In this document: piece by piece, positions 1 to 5,342 of the stretch
Numbering within the stretch: position 1 is the first letter of the stretch
Layout: each line of letters opens with the position of its first letter
Origin: Gammaproteobacteria bacterium
Lineage (GTDB): Bacteria; Pseudomonadota; Gammaproteobacteria; GCA-001735895
Assembly (NCBI GenBank): GCA_015494335.1
Contig: WGBK01000132.1
Span: 1 to 5,342 of the forward strand
Direction: 5' to 3'
Length of the DNA: 5,342 nucleotides
Notes under the pieces: generated by a model
Told to the model about the DNA's origin: nothing
What the model saw: the letters and a program-made list of their open reading frames with translations, nothing else
Database searches by the model: none
Made by a program: the position numbers and the translations under genes

Positions 1-1049
1 CGGATGTCCCGCTTGTTGCGGTTGACCCAGCGTTTGTGGCCCTCGAAGGCCTTGAAGTCCCGCCCGTCGGCCAGCAGGTCACGCTTCGAGTAATGGCTCA
101 GGTAGCGCGCAGGCTGGTTGCTCTCGACATCCTCGATCCAGCGCGTGAGCCTTTGCAGCAGGGTTTTGCGCTGCTGCTGCCATTGCTCCGGGCTGATCCA
201 CTTTACCTCGTCGGCGATCACTACCGGAGTGCCGCGTTCCGGCGAGACATAGGGCTTGAGGTCGATGAAGTCGGGGTTGCTGACCACCATGCAGCCGTTG
301 CTGGCCCAGGGTGCGCGGTTGTAGGTGTAGCTGGGCGTGCCGTGCAGCCAGATGCCGCTGCCGGTGCGGCCCTTGCGGCGATCCCAGCTGTTCGGATAGT
401 TGACCGGGAAGGCGCCTCGGCCGTAGAGGTCGGGCAACACCTTGTCGTCGATATAACTGGTGACATGATAGACCCCGATGGGCGTTTTCTGGTCCCCTTC
501 CTTCTGCTTGCCGAAGCCCTTCAGACCGATGGTGAGGAAGTAGTCCTTGAGCAGGACCGGCGTGCCGTCCTGGTTGCGAAAGATGTACAGCCGGGAACGC
601 GACTGGTCCATCAGGATCACCCAGGGCTGGTTGTCGGCCAGCTGCACCAGGTTGGCGGGCAGGTAGCCCTTGCGCGCGGGCGTGTCACGGCTGGCCAGTC
701 GCTGTTTCAGCTCGAAGGTGAGATTGTTCCGCTCGGGTCGCGAGGCGATACCGTAGCCGACCTGGGGCAGAACCCCGGCCTTGGCCAGCAACAGGTCACC
801 GTAGAGCATCTGGCCCACCTTGCTGGTCGGGTAGCGATCGATGATGCGGCGGGTGCGGTCCAGCGCCTCGTCGTATTCCAGTTGCTGGATGTCCTGCAGG
901 GTCGCCAGCAGATCCGCCTCGTAGGGCGTGATCGCCTCCGTTGGCGGCGCCGCCAGCAGGTTACCGCTGAACAGGGCGAACAACAGCAGCAACAGGGCGC
1001 TCATGGCGATTGCAGCACGCGCAGGGTTTTTTCTTGAACGATTCTCCAT
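1..1049 (-). CDS. L,D-transpeptidase/L,D-carboxypeptidase (YkuD domain, Csd6/Pgp2-like), 3' end off window
   Basis: Exported peptidoglycan enzyme; 349 residues are visible and the C-terminus lies beyond base 1. Residues 1-34 look like a Sec signal: a basic n-region (R4, R6, K7, R11), a Leu-rich core at 19-27 and a possible cleavage near LLAA (31-34). Residues 38-125 form a helical N-terminal region. The YkuD domain covers about 142-280 and holds the catalytic signature: H236-G237 in IWLHG and S250-N251-G252-C253, C253 being the expected nucleophile. Residues 297-349 (W304, RYLSHY at 315-320, W341) begin an NTF2-like domain. YkuD plus NTF2-like is the layout of Helicobacter Csd6 and Campylobacter Pgp2, which trim muropeptide stems; transpeptidation versus carboxypeptidation cannot be told from sequence. 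The start at 1049 is preferred because it supplies the basic n-region. An in-frame ATG at 1004 forms an ATGA junction with the upstream stop but would leave a signal peptide without positive charge. It is translated after the TPR gene, overlapping it by 49 bp. Confidence 0.9.
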   Translation of the reverse strand, partial: MENRSRKNPARAAIAMSALLLLLFALFSGNLLAAPPTEAITPYEADLLATLQDIQQLEYDEALDRTRRIIDRYPTSKVGQMLYGDLLLAKAGVLPQVGYGIASRPERNNLTFELKQRLASRDTPARKGYLPANLVQLADNQPWVILMDQSRSRLYIFRNQDGTPVLLKDYFLTIGLKGFGKQKEGDQKTPIGVYHVTSYIDDKVLPDLYGRGAFPVNYPNSWDRRKGRTGSGIWLHGTPSYTYNRAPWASNGCMVVSNPDFIDLKPYVSPERGTPVVIADEVKWISPEQWQQQRKTLLQRLTRWIEDVESNQPARYLSHYSKRDLLADGRDFKAFEGHKRWVNRNKRDI

Positions 1050-2050
1050 GATCCCCCGATTCTAGCCAGATCCAGCCGTTTGACCACCCGGTCGCGGTAG
1101 CGCGGCGAACGATAGGCCTGCACGAAATCGACGCGTGCCTTCTTCGGATCGTGATGGCGCAGGCGGATATCGCTGATCGAGACCCGGATTTCGCCGGGAC
1201 GGAGGATGCGCTGGCGTCGCCAGTCCACCCAGGCCTGATGGCTGGGCTTGCCGTCGCGATAGTCCGGCGCATAGGCCGCCAGGTAGCGGTCGAGATCCTT
1301 GCGGGTCCAGGCGTCGGCCCAGTCCAGCACCGCCTGGCGGATCTGCTGGATGCGCTGGCTGAGGTCCTGGATATCGCGTTTGCCGCTGGTGACAGGCGTG
1401 GCCGGGCGGGCCGTTGTGGCAACCGGTGCCGGTTCTGGGGCTATTTTTGCGATCGGGGCGGAAGCCGGCCTGGCGACCGGTTGCGGCGGGGCGGGTACGG
1501 CGGGCCGGGTCGGCTCAGCCGTGGGCTCTGTCTTGACCGCGGGGGCCGGTGGCGTGGATGCCTTCGCCAGCTTTGGGGTTTCGACGGGGCTGCTGAGTCG
1601 GGTCAGCGGTTGCAGGCGGATGCGGTCGAGCACGCTGCGCGGGTTCTTGTCTTCGGACAGGGCGCGGCGATAGGCCTCGCTGGCCAGCCCCTTGTAGAGG
1701 TTGCCGAGGTTGCGCCAGGCGGTTTCATAGGCCGGATGGGTCTGCAACGAGGAGATCAGAAGGTCGATGGCGCCGTCGTAGTCCCCCTTCTTGAGCAGGA
1801 TGATGGCCAGGTTGTTGCGCGGCTCGGGCCACTTCGGTTGCAGCTCGATCAGCCGCCGGTAGTAGCCTTCGGCGCGATCCAGGTGTTGCAGCTGCTGCAG
1901 GGCGACAGCGGCCTGGAACAGGGCCTGCGGATTCTCGGGCGACTGCTTCAACAGGGCCTCGGCCTGCCGGGCGCGAAGCGCCGGGTCATCGACGGAGGCT
2001 GGCAGCATCGGGCTGAGCAGCAAAAGCAGGAGCGGCAGGAATCGGTACAT
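1001..2050 (-). CDS. Secreted TPR protein with C-terminal NTF2-like domain
   Basis: A 349-residue exported protein of unknown exact role. Residues 1-18 are a signal peptide (basic R3, Leu run 8-12, likely cut near LPA at 16-18). Residues 25-135 are TPR-like helices: AEALLKQSPENPQALFQAAV (30-49), then units around W74-P75-E76-P77 and A111-W112-R113-N114-L115-G116. Residues 155-222 are a low-complexity Pro/Ala/Thr linker. Residues 235-345 look like an NTF2/SnoaL fold: W244..W248, DLDRYLAAY (252-260), W274, W277, then the beta-rich end with SWRIVQEK (334-341). The same W..(D/A)RYL..Y...W pattern appears at the C-terminus of the overlapping L,D-transpeptidase gene, so the two probably act together in the periplasm, perhaps with this one as a scaffold (inference). 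The start at 2050 is chosen because it opens directly onto the signal peptide; the frame stays open to an ATG at 2155, but that extension runs into the intergenic region and would bury the signal. No clear Shine-Dalgarno is seen. Confidence 0.85.
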   Translation of the reverse strand: MYRFLPLLLLLLSPMLPASVDDPALRARQAEALLKQSPENPQALFQAAVALQQLQHLDRAEGYYRRLIELQPKWPEPRNNLAIILLKKGDYDGAIDLLISSLQTHPAYETAWRNLGNLYKGLASEAYRRALSEDKNPRSVLDRIRLQPLTRLSSPVETPKLAKASTPPAPAVKTEPTAEPTRPAVPAPPQPVARPASAPIAKIAPEPAPVATTARPATPVTSGKRDIQDLSQRIQQIRQAVLDWADAWTRKDLDRYLAAYAPDYRDGKPSHQAWVDWRRQRILRPGEIRVSISDIRLRHHDPKKARVDFVQAYRSPRYRDRVVKRLDLARIGGSWRIVQEKTLRVLQSP

Positions 2051-2074
2051 GCAGAGGCGGGCGGAACGACAGAA

Positions 2075-2099
2075 GGCCGGAAGTATATCAAAGCCGGCC
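2075..2099. repeat. 6-bp inverted repeat around the candidate minus-strand -10
   Basis: Arms GGCCGG (2075-2080) and CCGGCC (2094-2099) are exact inverse complements separated by 13 AT-richer bases that contain the TATACT hexamer. The geometry could suit a dimeric repressor operator over the TPR/L,D-transpeptidase promoter. Six-base GC arms in GC-rich DNA can arise by chance, so the regulatory reading is only inference. Confidence 0.3.
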
Positions 2100-2156
2100 G
2101 AAAGCGGTATCATGACCGGGAAACAGGCCGCAGAGACGGCCGCCCAAACCACCACC

Positions 2157-2162
2157 GGAGGT
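2157..2162 (+). promoter_or_regulatory. Shine-Dalgarno site of mdh
   Basis: GGAGGT lies 7 bases before the ATG at 2170. It is the only strong ribosome binding site in the window and fixes the mdh start. The downstream genes of the same block have weak sites and probably rely on coupling. Confidence 0.85.
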
Positions 2163-2169
2163 AAGAGCC

Positions 2170-3102
2170 ATGCAGAAGATCGCCATCGTCGGCGCGGGAC
2201 GCGTCGGAGAATCCACCGCGCAATTCATTGCCCAGCATGATCTGTGCAAGGAACTGATGCTCATCGACATTCGCGAGGGCGTGCCCCAGGGGGTGGCCCT
2301 GGATATCCAGGAAACCGCGCCACTGCTTGGTTTCGACACCCAGGTGCGCGGCAGTCACGATGCCTCGGCCGTGGCCGATGCCCAGCTGGTGGTGATTACC
2401 GCCGGCCTGCCGCGCAAGCCGGGCATGTCGCGTTCCGATGTGCTCGACAGCAATGTGCGGATCATCGACGGCATCGTCGACGGCATCGTCCGTCATGCGC
2501 CGGAGGCCATACTGCTGCTGGTTTCCAACCCGGTCGATACGCTGACCTGGGAAGCCTTCGTGCGCAGCGGCTTCCCCCGTCAGCGGGTGCTGGGCCAGGC
2601 CGGGGTGCTCGATTCCACCCGCATGGCCAGCTTCATCGCCATGGAAACCGGGCTCTCGGTCAAGGATATTGATGCCATGGTGCTCGGCGGTCACGGCGAC
2701 AGCATGGTGCCGATGACCCGCTTCACCACCGTATCCGGCGTGCCGATCGAGCATTTTCTCGATCCGCTGACCATCGATTCCATCGTCGAGCGTACCCGCA
2801 ACGGCGGGGCCGAGATCCTCAGCCTGCGCCAGAACAGCAGTGCCTACGATGCCCCGGCCGCGGCCATCACCGCGATGGTCGATGCCATCGTGCACGGCCG
2901 ACGCCGGGTGATGCCGACCGTGGCCATCCTCGACGGCGAATACGGCTACAGCGGGCTGGCCATGGGCGTGCCCTGCGTGCTCGGTCAGCACGGTGTCGAA
3001 CGCATTGTCGAGCTGCCGCTGAACGACGACGAGCAGCGCATGTTCGACGCTACCGTGGCCGCCATCCAGCAGGATATCGCCAGCCTCGAGTCCAGCCGCT
3101 GA
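2170..3102 (+). CDS. mdh: NAD-dependent malate dehydrogenase, LDH-like type
   Basis: Interconverts malate and oxaloacetate with NAD(H) in the cytoplasm, a TCA-cycle step. 310 residues, the usual size for the tetrameric, lactate-dehydrogenase-like bacterial/archaeal MDH rather than the E. coli-type dimer. The Rossmann motif GAGRVG is at 8-13, with D33 at the end of beta-2, which favours NAD over NADP. The substrate loop AGLPRKPGMSR (78-88) carries R82, the residue that marks malate rather than lactate specificity (LDH has Gln there), and R88. SNPVD (119-123) holds N120. The catalytic pair is D148 in GVLDSTR plus H175 in GGHGDSMVP, with R151 as the third substrate arginine. All expected active-site residues are present, so the enzyme should work. 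It leads the plus-strand gene block; its TGA shares one base with the next ATG (TGATG), typical of translational coupling. Confidence 0.96.
   Translation: MQKIAIVGAGRVGESTAQFIAQHDLCKELMLIDIREGVPQGVALDIQETAPLLGFDTQVRGSHDASAVADAQLVVITAGLPRKPGMSRSDVLDSNVRIIDGIVDGIVRHAPEAILLLVSNPVDTLTWEAFVRSGFPRQRVLGQAGVLDSTRMASFIAMETGLSVKDIDAMVLGGHGDSMVPMTRFTTVSGVPIEHFLDPLTIDSIVERTRNGGAEILSLRQNSSAYDAPAAAITAMVDAIVHGRRRVMPTVAILDGEYGYSGLAMGVPCVLGQHGVERIVELPLNDDEQRMFDATVAAIQQDIASLESSR
2467..2490 (+). repeat. Perfect 12-bp tandem duplication inside mdh
   Basis: GACGGCATCGTC occurs twice in direct succession (2467-2478, 2479-2490), encoding DGIV twice at residues 100-107. From memory of family members the helix is of normal length here, so it looks like codon coincidence or old slippage without net insertion, not a functional element. 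Confidence 0.6.
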
Positions 3103-4004
3103 TGGCGTCCCTGTACCTGGTCGATTCCAGCATCTTCGTGTTCCAGGCCTGGCACAGCCAGCCGGACAGCCTGTGCAACCGCAACGGCGAACCGAACAAC
3201 GCCTGGCTCGGCTTCACCGATTTCGTGCATCAGCTGCTGACCGTGGAAAAACCCCGCGAGCTGGTGTTTGCCTTCGATCGCAGCCTGCGCAGCTCGCTGC
3301 GCCACGAGATCTATCCCGAATACAAGGCCAACCGGCCGTCGGCCCCGGAGGAACTGAAGCGGCAGTTCCGCTGGTGCGAGGAATGGGTGCAGGCGCTGGG
3401 TTTCTCGGCGGTATCGAGTACCCGCTACGAGGCCGACGACCTGATCGGCAGTTTGGCCGAGCGCCATCGCAGCGAGCAGCGGCGCATCGTCATCCTCACC
3501 GCCGACAAGGATCTGGCCCAGCTGGTGCGGGGGCAGGACCTGTGGTGGAACTGGTACGGCGGACAGCAGCGTGGTTACCGCGCCATCCATCGTCATTTCG
3601 GCGTGCGTCCGGAACAGATCGCCGACCAGCTTGCCCTGGCCGGTGACAAGGTGGACAACATCCCCGGTATTCCCGGCATCGGCATGACCATCGCCGGGCG
3701 GCTGCTGACCAAGTTCGGGGATCTCGACAACCTGCGCAGAAACCTCGACGAGGTGGAGAAGATGAAGTTTCGTGGCGCCCTGCGCATTGCCGGGCTGTTA
3801 CGCGAGCACGAGGCGGTACTGGACATCTCGTCGCGTCTGACCCCGGTGTATTGCGATGCGCCCGAGGTCGAATCCACGCCCATCGAGCAGGGCGAGATCG
3901 ATGTCGACCGGCTCGAGCGCATGATGGAAGAGCAGCGCATGGGGGCGGCCCGTCGCCGCTCCTGGCGGGCCTGGGTCGAACGCCAGCAGGCCTGCGCGGC
4001 CTGA
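3102..4004 (+). CDS. Stand-alone 5'-3' exonuclease / flap endonuclease (PolA N-terminal-like)
   Basis: A 300-residue homologue of the 5' nuclease domain of DNA polymerase I with no polymerase domain attached; the family cuts 5' flaps and RNA primers. Metal-binding acids in order: D8 (LVDSS), D59 (FAFDR), E110, D112 and D113 (YEADDLIG), D135 and D137 (TADKDLAQL), D182 and D185 (GDKVDNIPG). The helical-arch motif YPEYKANRP (71-79) has K75 and R78. The DNA-binding helix-hairpin-helix GDKVDNIPGIPGIG is at 181-194. Thus the acids expected for both metal sites are present. It could be called ExoIX/Xni-like by size, but that name is not given because E. coli Xni is about 50 residues shorter and, as I recall, lacks part of the second metal site. 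Residues 265-300 form a charged tail (RRRSWRAW at 284-291) not needed for the core fold. The start at 3102 overlaps the mdh stop by one base; the SD is weak. rluE follows after 5 bases. Confidence 0.92.
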   Translation: MASLYLVDSSIFVFQAWHSQPDSLCNRNGEPNNAWLGFTDFVHQLLTVEKPRELVFAFDRSLRSSLRHEIYPEYKANRPSAPEELKRQFRWCEEWVQALGFSAVSSTRYEADDLIGSLAERHRSEQRRIVILTADKDLAQLVRGQDLWWNWYGGQQRGYRAIHRHFGVRPEQIADQLALAGDKVDNIPGIPGIGMTIAGRLLTKFGDLDNLRRNLDEVEKMKFRGALRIAGLLREHEAVLDISSRLTPVYCDAPEVESTPIEQGEIDVDRLERMMEEQRMGAARRRSWRAWVERQQACAA

Positions 4005-4009
4005 ACGAC

Positions 4010-4552
4010 ATGCTGCTGCGTTTCAACAAGCCCTTTCGAGTGCTGTCGCAGTTTTCGCCCGAGGGCGACAAGGCCACGCTCAAGGAGTACATCGATATTC
4101 CCGATGTCTACCCGGCCGGGCGGCTGGACTACGACAGCGAAGGCTTGATGCTGCTCACCGATGATGGAAAACTGCAGGCCGCAATCAGTTCGCCGAAATC
4201 CGGACGCTACAAGACCTACCTGGTGCAGGTGGAAGGCGAACCGGACCGGCGCGCGCTGATGGCTTTGCAGCGTGGCGTGGAGCTGAAGGACGGGCTCACG
4301 CTGCCGGCGCGGGTGCGCCGTGTCGAGGAGCCGGAATGGTTGTGGCCGCGCAATCCGCCGGTGCGCTACCGCAAGTCGGTTCCGACCGCATGGCTGGAAC
4401 TGGAGATCCGCGAGGGCCGCAACCGCCAGGTGCGACGCATGACAGCCGCGATCGGCCACCCGACCCTGCGGCTTGTGCGCACCGCCATCGACCGCTGGAG
4501 CCTGGACGGGCTGGCGCCCGGCGAATACCGAATCGAGGAAGGCGACGAATAG
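4010..4552 (+). CDS. rluE: 23S rRNA pseudouridine synthase RluE
   Basis: Converts one uridine of 23S rRNA (U2457 in E. coli, near the peptidyl transferase centre) to pseudouridine. 180 residues with the RsuA/RluB/E/F fold and no N-terminal S4 domain, as expected for RluE. It opens with LLRFNKPFRVLSQF (2-15). The catalytic motif AGRLDYDSEGLMLLT is at 36-50, with D40 as the nucleophilic aspartate. The RluE-typical segment EPEWLWPRNPPVRYRKS spans 107-123 and EGRNRQVRRMTAAIGHPTLR lies at 135-154, all close to the E. coli protein as I recall it. The start at 4010 is chosen because it begins at the conserved FNKP strand; the frame is open upstream to 3851, but that stretch lies inside the exonuclease gene and has no family similarity. 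The E. coli protein has roughly 35 more residues, mostly an N-terminal extension absent here. Confidence 0.94.
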   Translation: MLLRFNKPFRVLSQFSPEGDKATLKEYIDIPDVYPAGRLDYDSEGLMLLTDDGKLQAAISSPKSGRYKTYLVQVEGEPDRRALMALQRGVELKDGLTLPARVRRVEEPEWLWPRNPPVRYRKSVPTAWLELEIREGRNRQVRRMTAAIGHPTLRLVRTAIDRWSLDGLAPGEYRIEEGDE

Positions 4553-4558
4553 CAGGAC

Positions 4559-5342
4559 ATGTCACTCTGGACCCATATCGAAGAACGGCTTTCGGACAAG
4601 CTTGGTCGCGGCTTTCGCATCCGCGACCGCGCACCGATTGGCGGCGGCAGCATCAACAATGCCTTCCGTATCGGCGAGGACGAACTGCGGTTCTTCGTCA
4701 AGACCAATCGCGCCCAGCTGGCGAGCATGTTCGAGGCCGAGGCCACGGCACTGCGCATCCTGTTCGACAGCCAGTCGATTTGCGTGCCGGAACCCATCGA
4801 CAGCGGCATCTTCGGACACGAGAGTTATCTGGTGCTGAGCTGGCTGGATATCAGCGGCCAGCCCGATTCCCATCGCTTCGGCGAAGCCATGGCAGCGCTG
4901 CACCGCAACCTCGACCAACGCTTCGGTTTTCCCATCGACAACACCATCGGCTCGACGCCGCAGCTCAACCAGTGGTCCGAGGACTGGGTCGATTTCTGGC
5001 GCAAGCAGCGCCTCGGCTACCAGCTCGACCTGGCGCTGGAAAATGGCTTCGGCCACCGGCTGCACGATCTCGGTCAACAACTGATCGAACGGGTGCCGGC
5101 CCTGTTCACCGATTACCGGCCTCAGCCCTCGCTGTTGCACGGCGACCTCTGGTCCGGCAACTGGGGCGGCCTGCCCGGTGGCGAGCCGGTGATCTTCGAT
5201 CCGGCCAGCTACTACGGCGATCGCGAGGCGGACCTGGCGATGATGGAACTGTTCGGCTCGCCGGGCCGCGGCTTCTTCGAGGCCTACAGCGCCAGCTGGC
5301 CGATCGATCCGGGCTACGAACAGCGGCGCAGCTTCTATAACC
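4559..5342 (+). CDS. Fructosamine-3-kinase family protein (YniA-like), 3' end off window
   Basis: Kinase of the fructosamine/ketosamine kinase family, which phosphorylates sugar residues attached to lysines by glycation so that they fall off; bacterial members often prefer ribulosamine or erythrulosamine, and the E. coli relative is YniA. 261 residues are visible; the family is near 285-295, so about 25-30 are missing beyond 5342. The glycine-rich element IGGGSINNAFRI is at 27-38, the ATP-anchoring lysine K48 is in FFVKTN, and the APH-like catalytic loop HGDLWSGN (194-201) holds the base D196 and N201. The metal-binding aspartate D214 is in IFDPASYYGDREADLAM (212-228), the family's most recognisable stretch. 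MAALHRN (111-117) is the usual family helix. The ATG at 4559 is 6 bases after the rluE stop. AGGA at 4554-4557 is very close to the ATG, while GAGGAAGG at 4535-4542 inside rluE is rather far, so coupling to rluE translation is likely. Confidence 0.94.
   Translation, partial: MSLWTHIEERLSDKLGRGFRIRDRAPIGGGSINNAFRIGEDELRFFVKTNRAQLASMFEAEATALRILFDSQSICVPEPIDSGIFGHESYLVLSWLDISGQPDSHRFGEAMAALHRNLDQRFGFPIDNTIGSTPQLNQWSEDWVDFWRKQRLGYQLDLALENGFGHRLHDLGQQLIERVPALFTDYRPQPSLLHGDLWSGNWGGLPGGEPVIFDPASYYGDREADLAMMELFGSPGRGFFEAYSASWPIDPGYEQRRSFYN

Larger units (their letters stand above)
2051..2169. promoter_or_regulatory. Divergent intergenic region with candidate promoters
   Basis: The only non-coding gap of note, 119 bp between the minus-strand TPR gene and plus-strand mdh, so it should hold both promoters. 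On the minus strand TATACT (2087-2082) is a good -10 candidate about 31 bases before the TPR start. On the plus strand TATCAT (2108-2113) is a weaker -10 candidate, about 56 bases before mdh. Neither has a recognisable TTGACA-like -35 at the usual spacing, so both calls are tentative. An inverted repeat, GGCCGG (2075-2080) and CCGGCC (2094-2099), flanks the TATACT. Confidence 0.4.

Noticed and set aside
36..1037. Long plus-strand open frame (333 codons) opposite the L,D-transpeptidase gene
   Set aside because: It is antisense to a gene with clear YkuD catalytic residues. Its product is a Val/Gly/Gln/Arg-rich string without domain features, as expected from a GC-rich shadow frame.
2051..2155. 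Upstream start of the TPR protein at 2155
   Set aside because: It would put 35 unrelated residues before an obvious signal peptide and use up most of the divergent promoter gap.
1151..2164. Long plus-strand open frame (337 codons) opposite the TPR gene
   Set aside because: The Gly/Arg-rich product mirrors the Pro/Ala linker of the real gene, and the frame would run into the mdh ribosome binding site. No family features.
2467..2490. Tandem 12-bp repeat in mdh as a slippage or phase-variation site
   Set aside because: Only two copies; gain or loss of a 12-bp unit keeps the frame, and the helix appears to be of normal family length.
2110..2991. Minus-strand open frame (293 codons) opposite mdh
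   Set aside because: His/Gly/Asp-rich antisense translation of a fully conserved malate dehydrogenase; no signal, motif or ribosome site.
3851..4009. N-terminal extension of RluE by 53 residues from an upstream in-frame ATG
   Set aside because: The stretch lies inside the exonuclease gene and encodes Arg/Ala-rich sequence unlike any RluE N-terminus; the start at 4010 fits the conserved FNKP strand.
3593..4459. Minus-strand open frame (288 codons) across the exonuclease/rluE junction
   Set aside because: It spans two well-supported plus-strand genes and has low-complexity Arg/Ser-rich content; a compositional artefact.
4336..5340. Plus-strand open frame (334 codons) in another frame of rluE and the fructosamine kinase
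   Set aside because: It overlaps two genes with intact catalytic motifs and its Arg/Pro/Gly-rich product has no recognisable fold.

Overview
The window is GC-rich and densely coding, with no RNA gene, CRISPR array, insertion sequence or phage gene visible. Six protein genes fill it in two divergent blocks around a 119-bp intergenic gap (2051-2169). The gene types are an LDH-like malate dehydrogenase, a stand-alone PolA-type 5'-3' exonuclease, RluE, a fructosamine kinase and a YkuD/NTF2-like envelope enzyme. Together with the codon use they suggest a free-living gammaproteobacterium, possibly near the Chromatiales/Ectothiorhodospiraceae; the order-level guess is inference.

Left block, minus strand (2050 down to 1 and beyond): a secreted TPR protein with a Pro/Ala-rich linker and a C-terminal NTF2-like domain, followed with a 49-bp overlap by an L,D-transpeptidase/carboxypeptidase of the YkuD family. 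The latter has its own NTF2-like C-terminal domain, cut by the window edge. Both appear exported, so the pair is most simply read as a periplasmic peptidoglycan-remodelling unit. Its layout (N-terminal region, YkuD, NTF2-like) resembles Helicobacter Csd6 and Campylobacter Pgp2, the cell-shape L,D-carboxypeptidases.

Right block, plus strand (2170 to beyond 5342): mdh (NAD-dependent malate dehydrogenase), a 300-aa flap-endonuclease-like exonuclease, rluE (23S rRNA pseudouridine synthase) and a fructosamine-3-kinase family gene cut by the window end. Gaps are -1, 5 and 6 bases, so this is almost certainly one transcript. It joins central carbon metabolism with nucleic-acid processing, rRNA modification and repair of glycated protein amines. 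No single pathway explains the set.

Nothing here is a plainly unprecedented system. The best leads are the tandem TPR-NTF2 / YkuD-NTF2 pair and the complete metal-ligand set of the stand-alone exonuclease.
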